A stretch of 64,000 bases of DNA. Source: Vespula vulgaris (taxonomy: Eukaryota > Arthropoda > Insecta > Hymenoptera > Vespidae). Where the stretch lies: NCBI RefSeq assembly GCF_905475345.1, contig NC_066606.1, forward strand, positions 1,904,501 to 1,968,500, written 5' to 3'. Under the pieces are notes generated by a model, which had not been told where the DNA came from, did not search any database, and saw nothing but the letters and a program-made list of their open reading frames with translations. Position 1 is the first letter of the stretch; each line of letters starts with the position of its first letter. Of this stretch, positions 38,014 through 50,949 are shown piece by piece. The translations under genes and the position numbers were made by a program.

Positions 38014-40129
38014 GCAGTAAATAACATATTTTTTTCTTTGTAATTTTTCTCCTTTTTTTTTTCTTAAAACAGCTACTGCAACTGCCTTAACGAGAAAACA
38101 GGAGGCGGCCGAGCAAAGTCGTCGTAAGGCATCATTGCCATCGTTGAAAAGAAAGGAAGAAGGAGTCACGAGGACGGTCGATGAGGAGCAAGAAAAATAC
38201 GAGGACGAGGACGAACTATCGGATCAATGTCCTGAACCAAATGGTTACTTTCCCGACGGTGAACAATGCGACAAATACTACGATTGTCGGGACGGGAAAT
38301 TTACGGTGAAACTTTGTCCGGATGGTTTGGTCTTCAATGATTTCAGTCCGCAACATGAGAAGTGTGATTTACCGTTTGGCATTGATTGTACCAAGAGACC
38401 AGAACTACGTACGTTATCATCATCATTATCATCATCGTCGTTGTCGTCGTCATTGTCACATCTTTCTTTCTTTCTTTGTTCATTCTTAAACCTTTTTTTT
38501 TTCTTCTGCTCATTCTCAAAACATCCCTTGCATCTTTCGTATTTTTTCAAATCGTCGAATACAAATCATCGCCATTTTCTTTTTCGAAATGCAACTCGAT
38601 GATGAGGACGACGACGACTCTATTTTCTCTTTTCTCATACTCAAGGTTACGTTCGAGAGAAGAACGTGACAAGGGAATCAAACGACACGGAGAAAGGTCG
38701 ACACGAAACTCGTTTTCAAAGACTGTAAAAAGAAAAAAAGAAAAAAGAGGAAAAGGAAAGGAAAGGAGACGAAAGGAAAAAAGAAACAAAAGTAGAAGTA
38801 AATTCTTCAAACATACTTGAGTATAAATTTTTCAAATGTAAATGTCGTAAATATATTATTTGCTTGGGATTTATTTTCCTTTGTCATTTAAGGATTAAAA
38901 GGTTCGAATCGATCGATCTTTTTGTTAAAGGGATCATTGCGATGTCGAGAGATTATTATTTTGGGTATTTTTTTATTTTTGTTTGTTTCTTTTCTTTTTT
39001 TGATTTTTCCGAAAAAGGATTAAAAACTCTTTGTTTCTTTTCATTGTAACTTTTTTTTTCCTATAAAGAAAAAGTTAGAACGTTGCCTGTGAAGTTTCGT
39101 GCAGTTTGCTTGTAACGAAATCGAGAAGAAAGAATAAATATTTTCCCATAGTACGAATGAAAACAAAGTAACAACGGAAGAATGCGGAATTATTCAGTGA
39201 TTCTTTTCAATTGCATTCCTTTCAATTCGATCGAATTTCTCTTCGGAAAAAAAGAAAAATAAAAAAATAAAATGTCAATGCCCTTTGGAAGCTAGGAAAA
39301 AGGTTTAATTCACTTAATTCACTTAACACGATATCCATATATATATTTTTTCTTTCTTTTTCTTTTTATATAAATATTAGAAAAACCTCAACCATCGCCG
39401 CACTGTCCACGTATGCACGGATATTTTGCACACGAGGATTCAAGGAACTGCGACACTTTCTATTACTGCGTCGAAGGGAAATACAACATGATTACGTGTC
39501 CAGACGGACTTGTATTTTCCGAGAAGACTGGCATATGCAATTGGCCTGACGAGGCACAAAAAAAGGGCTGCGGATCCAGAGAATTATTTAATTTTACCTG
39601 TCCGAAGGTCGACGATTCGGTTGCGGCAACTCATCCAAGATATCCCGACACCGAGGATTGTCAATATTTTTACGTATGCGTAAATGGTGAGATACCAAGG
39701 AGAAGTGGATGTAAACTTGGACAAGCATTTGACGAACGCACAGGAAAGTGCGATTGGGCTAGAAAAATTCCAGAATGGTATGATATACACAGAATTATTT
39801 ATCCTAATTTGTTTTTTTTTCTTTTTGAAATGATACGAACGATTTAATTTTAACGATCTTAATAAACAATGAATTTACGTAAATTATTAACAAAAATTAG
39901 GCAATTAATTTTTCTTTTCGAAGGTTCGATTTCTTCTCTTTTCTTTTTTTTACGGACACTTGGCTCAATATTTTTTTTTGATCGTGTTCGTTTCTTTGAC
40001 AATTTCAGTAAGGACTGGTACAAGGATCAATTGACCGACGAGGAATTAGATGCATTAGAAAATCCACCGCCAAAGCCTAAGCCTGCCGGCGGTGGTCAAA
40101 ATAGAAGAAAAGGATCACGGCCAACTTAA
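36805..40129 (+). CDS. obst-B: CPAP3-B / obstructor-B, chitin-binding cuticle protein
   Basis: Secreted protein with three peritrophin-A (CBM14) chitin-binding domains, of the kind that organises chitin in cuticle. Exons: 36805-36844 (signal peptide, MKKACFLCLLVCLS, phase 1), 38073-38408, 39381-39777, 40009-40129; 297 residues. The second exon adds a charged, low-complexity linker (KRKEEG...DEDELSD) and the first domain (CPEPNGYF..CDKYYDC..). The third holds domains two (CPRMHGYF..) and three (CPKVDDS.., CKLGQAFDERTGKCDWARK). The last starts KDWYKDQLTDEELDALENP and ends in a Pro/Gly/basic tail. Each domain has six cysteines. The N-terminal charged linker, the ATHPRY/CKLGQ segment and the DALENP tail are what I recognise as obst-B. 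The last domain cysteine codon is split by the final intron (TG|T). Confidence 0.85.
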
Positions 40130-42365
40130 AATAATAAACTTTCGTAGATTCTACCTTGAGATATTTTACAATTGAAATTTGTCATCTATAATAAAACAAA
40201 TGTCACTTTTCTTAGTTATTTATTTATATTCATTTTTTTCTTTTTTTATGCCAATGTCATACACATTGCCACCATATTGTGCGAGTCAATATCGAAATTA
40301 TTTTTCTTTTTCTTATCTTTTTTTTTCTTCATCAATGATAATTATCGACGAATCCATTTTTTCTTTTACGATCAATCCTCATATCGATTAATTATAAAAT
40401 CATTATTAGAAATATAATATATATAGTTAAATAAAAAACACACATAGACAGAGCCATTAAGCGAAACACTTTACCGTCGACGCATATAAATTATTTATAT
40501 ACGATCTACATAATATCTCGCACCGATCTAGTCTAATTAATCGTTATAAATGATACAAGAACAATCGTTATCGGAATGATTAAATGAAAAATTTGTTTAG
40601 CGCGAAGTTTATAAATAGTTAAATGTTATAATTATAAATCATAATTATGAATCGATAAATGATATATTAATGATTTATATCAAACGGATATTACTTTCAT
40701 CCGATGATTAACTTTTCATAAGATCTCATTTTTATGACACTTTGTACACATACACATACACACACATGTATCTATTTTATATATATATAAATAGTAGAGA
40801 AAGAGAGAGAGATAGAGAGTATTAGTTTTGTAAAAGAAGAAGGTTAAATGCAGTTATAATTATAAAAGTTAGGGAAACAATGCGTTACGCAGAAAGAAGA
40901 ATTTGCTCGTAAACCAACGTAAAATAATAATTAGGTGGATGGTGGGAATGAACTCCGGTGAAAGTACATCCTATCTCTACTATGTCGAAATTATCGGGTG
41001 CTGCGACGTTGTATAAAGCAGAAACCTTCGTTTTATGACAGATCGACGGATTAGAAATCCTTAAGAAGATCCCATTACCATTATTCGATTTAAAAAACGC
41101 AAATTCTATTAAATAACCCGATTCTTCTCTTTTCTTTCTCCTCTCTTTCTTCTTTTCTTTTTTTTTAAGTTTATTTCTCTATTTCTTAATTTTAATTTTT
41201 TCTTTTTAATATAATTTTTTTTATTCTTTCACTTCTATTTTTTCATATAAATATCATGGATAAAAATTCTTTAATAATTTTTTATGAAACATGTTTCTTC
41301 GTTTAGTCACTATGAGGTATGTTTATTAATTCGTTACTAAATATGAGTTGGAATAAAAAAAAAAAAAGGAGAAAGAAAAATACAATAATAATAATTTTGA
41401 TACTTCCGTAATAATAATTAATATAGATCGACCTGTGAGTTACAGATAAACAGTGAAAGTTTAATAGTTAACTAACCAGCTAAACGTAAGTTTTTCAATG
41501 CAATTCCCGTATAAATACTTGAAAAATCGAATAACAGAAATATCGTGAACGTCGTTGAAATTTAAAACGTCTAATGGAGTATGACGAGTAGTAAATAAAG
41601 AAAATGTCATATAAAGGAATTTTCACATTAGAAGGATTTCGTGTCGGAGACGAAAGATGGAGAATAATTCTTACTTGCAAGATTAAAAATTAAACTTTGT
41701 CGATTGGAAATTAATTATTTCTCTCCTTTTTTTTTCAAATAAATGACATATTTATATCAGAAAAAATATATTTAATTCGTATACTTTCTTACATCCGCTT
41801 TTTTCATGTTTCTACTTTTATTTTTTGATTCATTTTCTACTTTTATTATTAAAAGTATACTGCAATATATATTCAATAACGAAATATATATATATATATA
41901 TATATTAATAATTTAGTATATATTTATATATATATACATATTAATAATATAATTACATATATATATCATTATTAAATATATATAATTGAATAAATATACT
42001 TCAATTAATAATATAATAATATATATATATATAAAATCATATTAATAATTAGAACAAAATTATAAAACAAAACAGATTGATATTTCCTCAGAATATCGTC
42101 TTTTCGGGAGAAAATAAATTCTATTTTGAAGGAACAAAGTGAGAGTAACAAAGTCGCGCGTGCATGGAAAGAAGAAAGGGAATGGTAAAAGCATGCGGTA
42201 TTCGATTAATCTTAATTCTCGACGGTATTCCAGCGAAGAAAACGAATCGTGAAAGTGGGAGGTGGGAGGCGGAGTGGGGAGTGGGGAGTAAGAGGTAGTG
42301 GTGGTGGTGGTGGGGGGCGGGGACTGGGAGGTTAAGAAACGACGAACATAGTGGGGATTGACAGG
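40130..42365. other. obst-B 3' UTR and spacer
   Basis: AATAAA occurs just after the stop (about 40132). The remainder is AT-rich with short CA, GA and TA runs. No gene seen. Confidence 0.6.
42255..42331 (+). promoter_or_regulatory. G-rich tract upstream of obst-A, possible G-quadruplex
   Basis: Some 75 bases dominated by G on the plus strand, with GGGAGGTGGG, GTGGGGAGTGGGGAG and GGTGGGGGGCGGGG blocks. This is striking in AT-rich DNA. It ends about 65 bases before the putative start site near 42399. Confidence 0.55.
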
Positions 42366-42402
42366 GTATACCCCCGCGACGAGTAACCGAAGAGCTGCAG
42401 TA
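42366..42402 (+). promoter_or_regulatory. possible core promoter of obst-A
   Basis: GTATAC at 42366-42371 followed 33 bases later by an initiator-like GCAGTA (A at 42399). The TATA element is weak. The first coding exon starts at 42652. Confidence 0.3.
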
Positions 42403-42651
42403 CTTCGCGAAGGAGACGCCATTCTCTAAAGAGCGTTCAAAAAATATTCTTTTCTTGTATATATATTTCTAAAAAATATATCGTTGAAGATATATCTAAT
42501 ATATCACATACTTATATATTTTTTTTTTATTTTATAAGTCGTTTACATTCGATTCGTTATTTAAATTATTTTCTTTTTTCGATCGACAGCGTCGGAATCG
42601 AGGCATCAAGAAAAAAAAAAAGAAAAAAGTAAAGAATAAAGAAAAAAAAAT

Positions 42652-43353
42652 ATGATTCGAGAATGTCTTGCGACGATCCTGGCCGTAGCTGCGGTTGCCC
42701 GTGAGTATTTTTCTTCTTTTCTTTCTTTTCGTTCTTCTTCTTCTTCTTCTTCTTCTTGTTCTTCTTCTTTTTTAATTTCTTATTCCATCGAAACGTATTT
42801 TTTTTTTTTAATAAAGTAAAAATAGACAACAAAAAAGATAATATTTCACGTTAAAATACGCCAAGTATTTATGTAATAATTTAAGTATTTACAAGCAACA
42901 ATCGAACATATGGGTATCCTCTTAATTTTTTATTTGAATTTATTTAAAGATAACATTTTTATTAATCCCGATTAAATTGATTGACAGGATTATTGATAAT
43001 TATAGATTTTGAGAATACTTTATTCTTACTTGTTGACGATCGACTTTGAGAAAAAAAAAAGAAAAGAGAAATAGACAGAAAAAAGATAAGATAATAGAAG
43101 ATAAATATATCATTTTGTCTGAGGTAAAATAAAATTTCGTTCGTTCATCCGTAAAACGTGAAATAGTTGTAATGGCGCTCGTAACAAAAAGTCAATTGAT
43201 TTTAATGAAACATTGACTGACTTTCTTCTTGGTAAGTAAGTACTTACCAACTTACAAGTATCTAATTCTTTGTGAAATTTAGATATAAAAAAAGAAAAAG
43301 AGAGAAAATATAAAAATTCATTACGAACAGAGTAGGCATTTATATACATATAC

Positions 43354-43384
<31 letters not shown>

Positions 43385-45613
43385 TGTATCGGAAGAAAAG
43401 AAGTATAGTTTGTGCGTAGAATTACGGAGACAGTCTCGTATTAAACTTTCTAAATTGTAAATGTCAGAATATCTCTATCGGCTCAGATGTTGCATAAGTA
43501 ATATGCCATGGTTTTATCGTACGTCCTTTATAAACTAGTAAATCGTACAATTACATAATAAAACTAAAATATTATCGCTATCCGTCGATATATTATAAAC
43601 TTCCTGAAGAAATTCACGTTTGCGAACCGGCAAGGAAATAGTACAGGGTTCGTCAACCTCAAGAATCGAATGTAACTGTTCGCCAAACCGCTTTTGATAC
43701 CGGTAGCCAAGCGTTTTGTACTTACTTTACTCTCGCTTTCGCGACGACTCTTATAGAACAATCGTTAGAAATATCCTTTTTATGAAACGAATTTTGAACG
43801 TTCTAAAAAATAAACTTTATTGTAACATTAAGAGTATAATATTCGTATTAGATTGATAATTCGAATTGTTCGTCATAATAATTATATATCGCCAATTATT
43901 AATTTCTAATGTTTTTCATAAAATTATAAAAAAAAAGGATTATCGAACGAGGAGTAGATTGACAAATAGATTGATAAATATTTTCAGATGGTGCTTTCAA
44001 TTGTCCGAACAAAGATGGCCAATACGAGGATGTGAAACAATGTGACAAATATTACGACTGCTTGGACGGCGTACCTACGGAAAAATTATGCCCCGACGGG
44101 CTAGTTTTCGATCCCTTAAACCGCAAAGTCAACAAGTGCGATCATGTTTTCAACGTCGATTGCGGCGATCGTCTTGAGTTGCGTAAGTTCTTCTATCAGC
44201 TACTTGCTTATGGATTATTGATAAAAAAAAAAAGAAAAAAAAAGGTTACACTATAAATAATTAATTGATCGATCGATTAATCGGTACAGATTTTTTTCTT
44301 TGATCGAACAATCGTTCCAATTACGAGGATAAATGAAAATGAGGAAAAGTGATTGTTGGATTAATGAAAAAAAATTAAATGGTAGTTCATGTCGTTTTTA
44401 TATCCAGTGATTTTTGAAATATTGAAATACGATATCGTGTGCCTGTGAAGTCAAACGAGACGAGAACTTTCGCGAGTGGAAAGGAGTTAACAGTGTCTTT
44501 CGCTTCCGCGGTTAAACGTCCTTGACATACAGGATACAGTGTCAGTCAATAATTAATAAGCTAAGGCATTAATGACGTTGAATTTAATATATTCTTATAA
44601 TTTTTACTCTTTTAATCATTTTTTCTCTCTCTTTCTCTCTCTCCCTCCTCACTTCAACAGAACCACCACAACCAACGAAAAAATGTCCACGTAGAAATGG
44701 TTTCTTCGCTCATCCAGAACCGTCGGTTTGCAATGTATTTTACAATTGCATCGACGGCGAAGCCATTGAAATAACATGCACTACAGGTTTGCATTTCGAT
44801 GAATATAGCGGAACTTGCGTTTGGCCGGACAGTGCTGGACGTGAGGTAAAATATTAATTTTCCTTTTAATACCTTGTTTATGTTACCTTAAAACAAATTA
44901 TTATTATCGTCGGATCTACGATCCGGTAAATTGATAATGATACGAATAATTCATAAAATCTATTATTACGATAAAAGTAAAAAAGAAAGCGAACATTACC
45001 TGATGTTACGTGTATATATATATAAAATATTCGTACTCGTTTTTATTGTTTTAATTTCGATTACTTTTATAAACGAGATACATGTGTTAATTATCATCTT
45101 TTCTCTTTCTCTCTGTTTCTTTTTCTCTTTTTTTATAGGGATGCGGAGTGGTGGATAAGAAATTGAAGGATGGTTTCGAGTGTCCGAAGGAGAGTCAATT
45201 AGATAGCCGAGGTATGGCTATCGATCATCCTAAATTTGCACATCCGGACGATTGTCAAAAGTTTTACGTATGTTTGAATGGAGTGACACCACGTGAACAG
45301 GGTTGTAGCGACGGTACTGTGTACAACGAAGAGCAACAGAGGTGTGACGCACCTGAAAACGTTCCCGGATGGTACGTATTTGAAAAAAGAAAAAAAAAAA
45401 CAAATAAACAAATACACGTATTAAGAACAAATTGCTTTGGAGAGATCCAATTCATATTGACTTTTCTTTGTCATTGATAAATATATATATTCTTTCCTTT
45501 CTTTTTCTTCTCTCTCTTTCTCTTTCTTATTCTATCTTTATCTATTTCTATCTATCTCTCTCTCTCTATTTTACAGCGAGGACTGGTACAAGGATGATGA
45601 CAAAAAACCATAA
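42652..45613 (+). CDS. obst-A: CPAP3-A / obstructor-A, chitin-binding cuticle protein
   Basis: Secreted chitin-binding protein; in flies obst-A scaffolds cuticle assembly and protection (known of the family). Exons: 42652-42700 (signal peptide, MIRECLATILAVAAVA, phase 1), 43988-44182 (domain one), 44661-44845 (domain two), 45139-45371 (domain three), 45577-45613 (CEDWYKDDDKKP, stop); 232 residues, close to the fly protein. Three CBM14 domains with six cysteines each: CPNKDGQYEDVKQCDKYYDC.., CPRRNGFFAHPEPSVCNVFY.., CPKESQ..HPKFAHPDDCQK... Segments such as LVFDPLNRKVNKCD and GLHFDEYSGTCVWPD are what I recognise as obst-A. The final cysteine codon is split TG|C by the last intron. It sits 2.5 kb downstream of obst-B on the same strand. 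Confidence 0.87.
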
Positions 45614-47866
45614 AGGATCATTCGAAACTCATATGTCCCGCATCGGGACGCCGCTCGTACTGCCTTTTATTTTTAATCGCGATTAGTTTGTAATAATAAT
45701 CATTTACGTGAGAAACTAGGCGTATTATTGTTTCGAAATAAATTTTAATTTTTACCTTAGATAACGTTTTATTCTCTCTCTCTCTTTCTCTCTCTTCTCT
45801 CTCTTCATCTTTATCTATGAATTTTTTTTTCCTTTTCTATAACTTAATATTATTTTCATGATCGTTGATTACCCGACCTAAATGAATTTTGCTACGTTTT
45901 AATAAACGTTATTCTCTCTCACTCCCCATCCCTCTCTACTTCCTTCCATCGTTATTCTTCGTTTATCAAAAACATTATCTCGTGTAATCGTTAGAAAGTT
46001 AAACAGCCGATTGACGAGCATAACTTGACTTATACTTATTTAAGTAAGTAGGTATACGTGATTCGTGACAGTTAAACTATTCGTTATTGAAATCTCGACT
46101 TCGAACGAATTCGAAAGGCCTTGGAATCGTTTTCTACGGTACAATCGTATTTACTCACACAGATAGACGCCGAAAACTTTCTCCGTCGTTTGGTTATTTT
46201 CTATTTTTCCATTACTCCGACTCTGACGGGCTCAACATGTTCGATCCCACTTTCTTCTTCTTTCTATCTCGTAGCTGATGATTGAAAAAAGGAAAAAAAA
46301 GCAAAAAAACGATCTATAGATATTTGCATAAAATTGGTTACAAATTTTTTACGAAATTGTCTTTTTTCCTTCTTCTTTCTATCTCGCAGTCGATGATTGA
46401 AAAAAGAAAAAAAAAAAGGGAAGAACGATCTATGGATATTTGCATAAAATTGGTTTCAAGATTTTTACGAAATGGTCTTTTTCTTTTTTTCCTTTTTTGC
46501 TTCTTCTTCTTTCTATCTTATAGTCGATCATTAAGAAAAGAAAAAAAAGGAAAAAAAGAAACAATCTATAAATATTTATATAAATTTGGTTTTAACTGTT
46601 TTACCAAATGTCTTATAGCTGATTCTTAATAATAAAAAAAAAAAGTAATAATAATAAAGAGTTACGAATCATAAGAAAATCAATAGATATCTATATAAAC
46701 TCGTTTTCAATCTTTTTTTACGAAATGCTTACGTTTCTTTTTTTTTTTTGATAGACCTCTGTAAAATCAAAGGGTAAAAAAAGAATTTGTCAGATTTATT
46801 TTTGTAATATAATAAAGTAATAATGCAAAGTAATTTCTCTGTAATAACGATTTCTCTTATGCAAACAGAGAGACATTTTTATCCATACCATATGGATACA
46901 CTTGTCCTCGATGGACTTTCTCTCGATCAGAGCCTGACTCGTTATATTTTTCCAATTATAAAATATCTAACCTTAACGTTGATAAACCGAATAAACTGAA
47001 AATAATCTGAAACGTTTCGTTCATTCGAAAATGATGATATTATTTCGTCATTCCAGTTATAATGTTCCTATTATAAAGTATCTAAGCGTGGAGAAATAAA
47101 TTAAATTGATAAGTCTAAAAATAATGGAGGTTTGAGGGGAGAAGTAAGAAGTGTGAGTATGAAGGGGTGGGTGAGGAGGGCAAGATTTACAATCGTTGTT
47201 ATTTATTCGCGATTAGAGAGAATCCCTAAGTATGAAAACGAAGATATTAATGTCACAACGGTTAGCAAGAAAGTTACTTGGGAAATGTCAAAGAGATTGT
47301 ATAGGATGAATAGATATGAATGTTAAAGGAGAAAGGAAAAGGGTGGGTGAGAATAAGGACTATCTTCGAAATGTCAGAAAATCAAATCGTCTCGGCCAGT
47401 CGAGGTCAAATCGGTCGAACGTGAAACGAATAAGAGTAGGATGCAATTTGGACATATACGTGTATATATGTAGCTGTTCTATCGATGGTAGAAATAAAAG
47501 GAGATCCGATAAGATATTATGACAATGATAACAATAAAATGATAACGAAATCGGTGCTGATGGTAGGAGTAAGAGATGGGTATGGAAATAAATGATAGAA
47601 AATAAAAATAAAAAAGTAAAATTTTCTTTTAAACGATATCGTAACGTTCGAAATGATCCTGTAATTGTAACTTCGTGCAATTTCTCAAGTTGTAAGCAGG
47701 GAGAAAGGTTATACGTGTGCGTGTTTATGCGAAAGAGAAGCATGCGAATAAAACAGAGAGGAAAATAGAGAGAGAAAGAGAGAGAGAGAAGAGTTTCGGC
47801 GAAAGAGGGTGGGGGTATCGTGAAATGCAAGGTAAGAAACCAACGGTGGAGAATGTTGGGCCCGTG
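45614..47866. other. spacer with a four-copy tandem repeat
   Basis: AATAAA lies at about 45738, in the likely obst-A 3' UTR. A tandem repeat occupies 46250-46735. The 47130-47360 stretch is G-rich on the plus strand with modest open frames that I do not recognise. No gene seen. Confidence 0.5.
46250..46735. repeat. four-copy tandem repeat, unit about 110-120 bp
   Basis: Each unit carries 'ttctttctatctcgtag', 'tgatgattgaaaaaag', an A/G tract, 'cgatctatrgatatttgcat', 'aaaattggttt' and 'ttttacgaaat'. Units one and two are close, the third and fourth more diverged. It generates Lys/Phe-rich open frames. Confidence 0.8.
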
Positions 47867-47935
47867 CCAATCAGGATCAGTTGTTATCGAATCTGCAGCG
47901 GGAGTATATACTGACACGCATTCGCTCCGCAAATA
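47867..47935 (+). promoter_or_regulatory. core promoter of the third CPAP3 gene
   Basis: CCAAT at 47867-47871 and TATATA at 47905-47910; the start site would fall near 47930-47938. The coding start is at 48107. The stretch is less AT-rich than its flanks. Confidence 0.5.
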
Positions 47936-48106
47936 ATCTGTTTGTGTGAAATCTGTTCGTTGTATTTAGCAGGAAATAGAGAAAAAAGGAAATAAATAGA
48001 TAGAACACGAGTGTCACGTATCACGTAGTTCGAGCAAGTGATTAGTAAAAGCGTTGAAATCAATATAATAAGGATAAATACGGGAGGGGGTGAAAAAAAA
48101 GGAGTC

Positions 48107-49249
48107 ATGTCGTACGAGTATATCCGTCGTCGTGTACCATTAATCTTTATGTTATTATTTCTGACATTGAACAAGATCGAAGGACAATTTCGTTGTCCCG
48201 AGTCTAAAGGTTTTTTTCCAGATTTGGAACAGTGTGACCTTTATTATTCCTGTGTGGACGGTAAGCCCGAGGAAAAACTTTGTAAAGATGGTCTCGTATT
48301 CAGAGACGATAATCCGAAAAAGGAACTTTGCGATATACCGGCTAATGTTCCATGCGGCGACAGGACTTTATTACGTATGTTGACTTATATATACATATAT
48401 ACATAGATATATATATTTAATTATTAGAAATATAATATATTTATATATATATAATAAATATAAATATATATATTTCTACTCTTATAAATCGATTCGAAAT
48501 TAATATAAAATAATCATTAAATAATTAAATATCTGTACCATTTAATATTTAATACTGACAAATACGTGTATATTATAAAACATTTCTTTTATTTTATTAT
48601 TACACTTTTTTATATAAGTATATATATATATGTATTTACACACATCTATATATATGTATATACAGAGGAACCACAATCAAGTAAAGGATGTCCACGAGCA
48701 AACGGATATTTCAAGCACGAGGATCCAACAGCCTGCGATAGATTCGTTAATTGCATAGACGGTATACCACAAATAATGCCGTGTCCACCTGGTTTGATTT
48801 ACGAGGATAAAATGTCGAGTTGCGTTTGGCCGGCCGACGCCAGTAGATTATGCGAGAACGTTAAACGCGACGTCCTTGACGATGGTTTCGTTTGTCCGGA
48901 CGGTGACGTGGCTGGTCCATTGGGACGTGTTTTACCTCATCCGACCTATCCGCATCCTGAGGATTGTGCCAAATTTTACATATGTAAGAACGGTGTTGTA
49001 CCGCAAAAGGGACAATGTGATAGTGGCACAGTATACAACGAGGAAAGTTTTAGGTGTACCGAACCCGAAAATGTACCGGGATGGTAATTTCTAATTTTTC
49101 TTTTTTACTTTTTATATTTCTTTTTTTATTTTTTATTTTTTATTTTTTTTTTTTTTGGAAAGATAAAGATCCTTCGAAATATCACTCGACTTGTTTTTCT
49201 TTCTTTCTTTTTCTGTTACAGCGAGGATTATTACAAACGGAAGAACTAA
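48107..49249 (+). CDS. CPAP3-type chitin-binding protein, obst-A-like paralogue
   Basis: Secreted protein with three CBM14 domains. Exons: 48107-48374 (signal peptide and domain one in one exon), 48666-49083 (domains two and three), 49222-49249 (CEDYYKRKN, stop); 237 residues. The start MSYEYIRRRVPLIFMLLFLT gives a basic head and hydrophobic core; an in-frame ATG at 48038 would add a hydrophilic stretch and is less likely. Domains: CPESKGFFPDLEQCDLYYSC.., CPRANGYFKHEDPTACDRFV.., CPDGDVAGPLG..HPEDCAKFYIC... Unlike obst-A and obst-B there is no separate signal-peptide exon, and the intron between domains two and three is missing. The sequence is closest to obst-A and ends in the same CEDxY motif, so it is an obst-A-like paralogue or the CPAP3-D class; I cannot decide. 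Confidence 0.85.
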
Positions 49250-49734
49250 GTCAGAAGATATACACGGTGCCAATTTATTACCATACGTTACTGTACGTTT
49301 ATAGCGCATAACTTTTTACCTGTAGAAATAATAATAATAATAATTATTATAATAATATACGTAATATAAATGTCTAGACCTGCGTGATACATCTCGGACG
49401 ATCTTTTTCCATCTACCTTGAGAAGAAGAAAAAAAAAGGAAAAAAAAAAGAAAGAAAAAAAAGACAGAGAAAAACTTGAGCGTTAACCTCTCCGATTAGA
49501 TCGATTAGATCGTGTCTAGCATAAATAATTATGTCGTGTGTCATTTAATATCAACGTATATCATTCGAAGAACTACGTATCGATTACCATAGTTAAGATT
49601 AACTATAGTTGATTGTCGAAGTAGAATAGCTATCGGATGACTCGTCTATGATTTAATGAACGTCCTACGATAATTATATAGATCGACGATCGATGATCGA
49701 CGATTCAGATATCTTTTATAAAATCGTTCGAGTA

Positions 49735-49737
<3 letters not shown>

Positions 49738-49810
<73 letters not shown>

Positions 49811-49811
49811 T
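49738..49811. repeat. (CT)n microsatellite, 74 bp
   Basis: The longest uninterrupted CT run in the window. Confidence 0.97.
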
Positions 49812-50219
49812 TTTTCCTCTTTACTCACGCGATTGCAACCTTTCTCTTTACGTAATAAACGATGCGCTTGCTTCCATCGATTCTACGGACAAATTATTAA
49901 CATTTCTTTGATATTCGAAGTAAGTTGGAAAAAGAGTGAAAGTATGATCGCTATTTACTCGCGGTTTGTTTATTATAAAGGATATATTTATATCTTAAAC
50001 GAATATAAAATTGTTATTAGTTTTATCCATTTAATCGTGATATATTTATTAAAAAAAATATATATATCATAATAAGAAATACTTTCACGTAGATTTCCTA
50101 TCAAAACTTTTTACATTAGAAGAATTTTTTCTTTTTTTTTTTTTTTTTTCATTAAAATCACATTGACAAAAGGTAATATACAATCGGATTGTTAATTGAA
50201 TAGATTTATAGATTAGAAT

Positions 50220-50935
50220 TGAAAGTGATGTATTTAGATAATTAGATCGTTAGATATTAGATTGGAAATTAGATAGATTAGAATCTTAAACGTAAGATGT
50301 GAATTTCTTCGAAAAATCTTTCTATCTTTATAGAAAGTAACAATGCAATAATGACGAAAATGATACGTTTGTTTGACATAAAAAAGAAACTACTTCTATC
50401 TTATCGAAAAAAAATTTTGATATTTCTATTACATGAGCTAATATTATAGGAGAAACTTCGTATTGCATCGAGAAAAAAATTTGCAGTAAATCTCAAATAA
50501 TAGTTACAAAAAAAAAAAAAAAACAAAAAAGAAAGAAACTTTATCTGCAATAAAATTAGATAGATTAGATCCTAAACGTACAATCTACGAAATTCTTCTA
50601 ATATCATCCGAGAAACTGCGCCTTGCGTTAAAAAAATTTTTTTCGATAAATCTCAGATAATAATTAAAAAAAAAAAAAAAAGAAAAAGAAAAGAAACTTT
50701 ATCTGCAATAAAATTAATTAGATTAAATCTAAAATACAACGAAACTCTTCTAATCTAACATTATTCGTGAAACTGCATGTTATATTAGAAAAAAAATTTG
50801 CGATAAATCCCAGATAATGATTTAAAAAAGAAAAAAAAAGAAAAAAAGAAAGAAACTTTATCCGTGTAATAAAATTAGATAGATTACATCCTAAACATAG
50901 AGCCTACGAAATTCTTCGAAAAATTTGTCTGCCTT
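50220..50935. repeat. four-copy tandem repeat, unit about 160 bp
   Basis: Recurring landmarks: 'aaactttatctgcaataaaa', 'ttagatagattagatcctaa', 'ctacgaaattcttc', 'gagaaactgc', 'aaatttgcgataaatc' and 'agataatgatt', followed by an A-rich tract. The first copy, from 50220, is the most diverged. Confidence 0.75.
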
Positions 50936-50949
50936 TATAGGTGCCAACA

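Noticed and set aside
48038..48106. upstream in-frame ATG for the third CPAP3 gene
   Set aside because: Would place a hydrophilic 23-residue stretch before the signal peptide; the ATG at 48107 gives a normal signal sequence.
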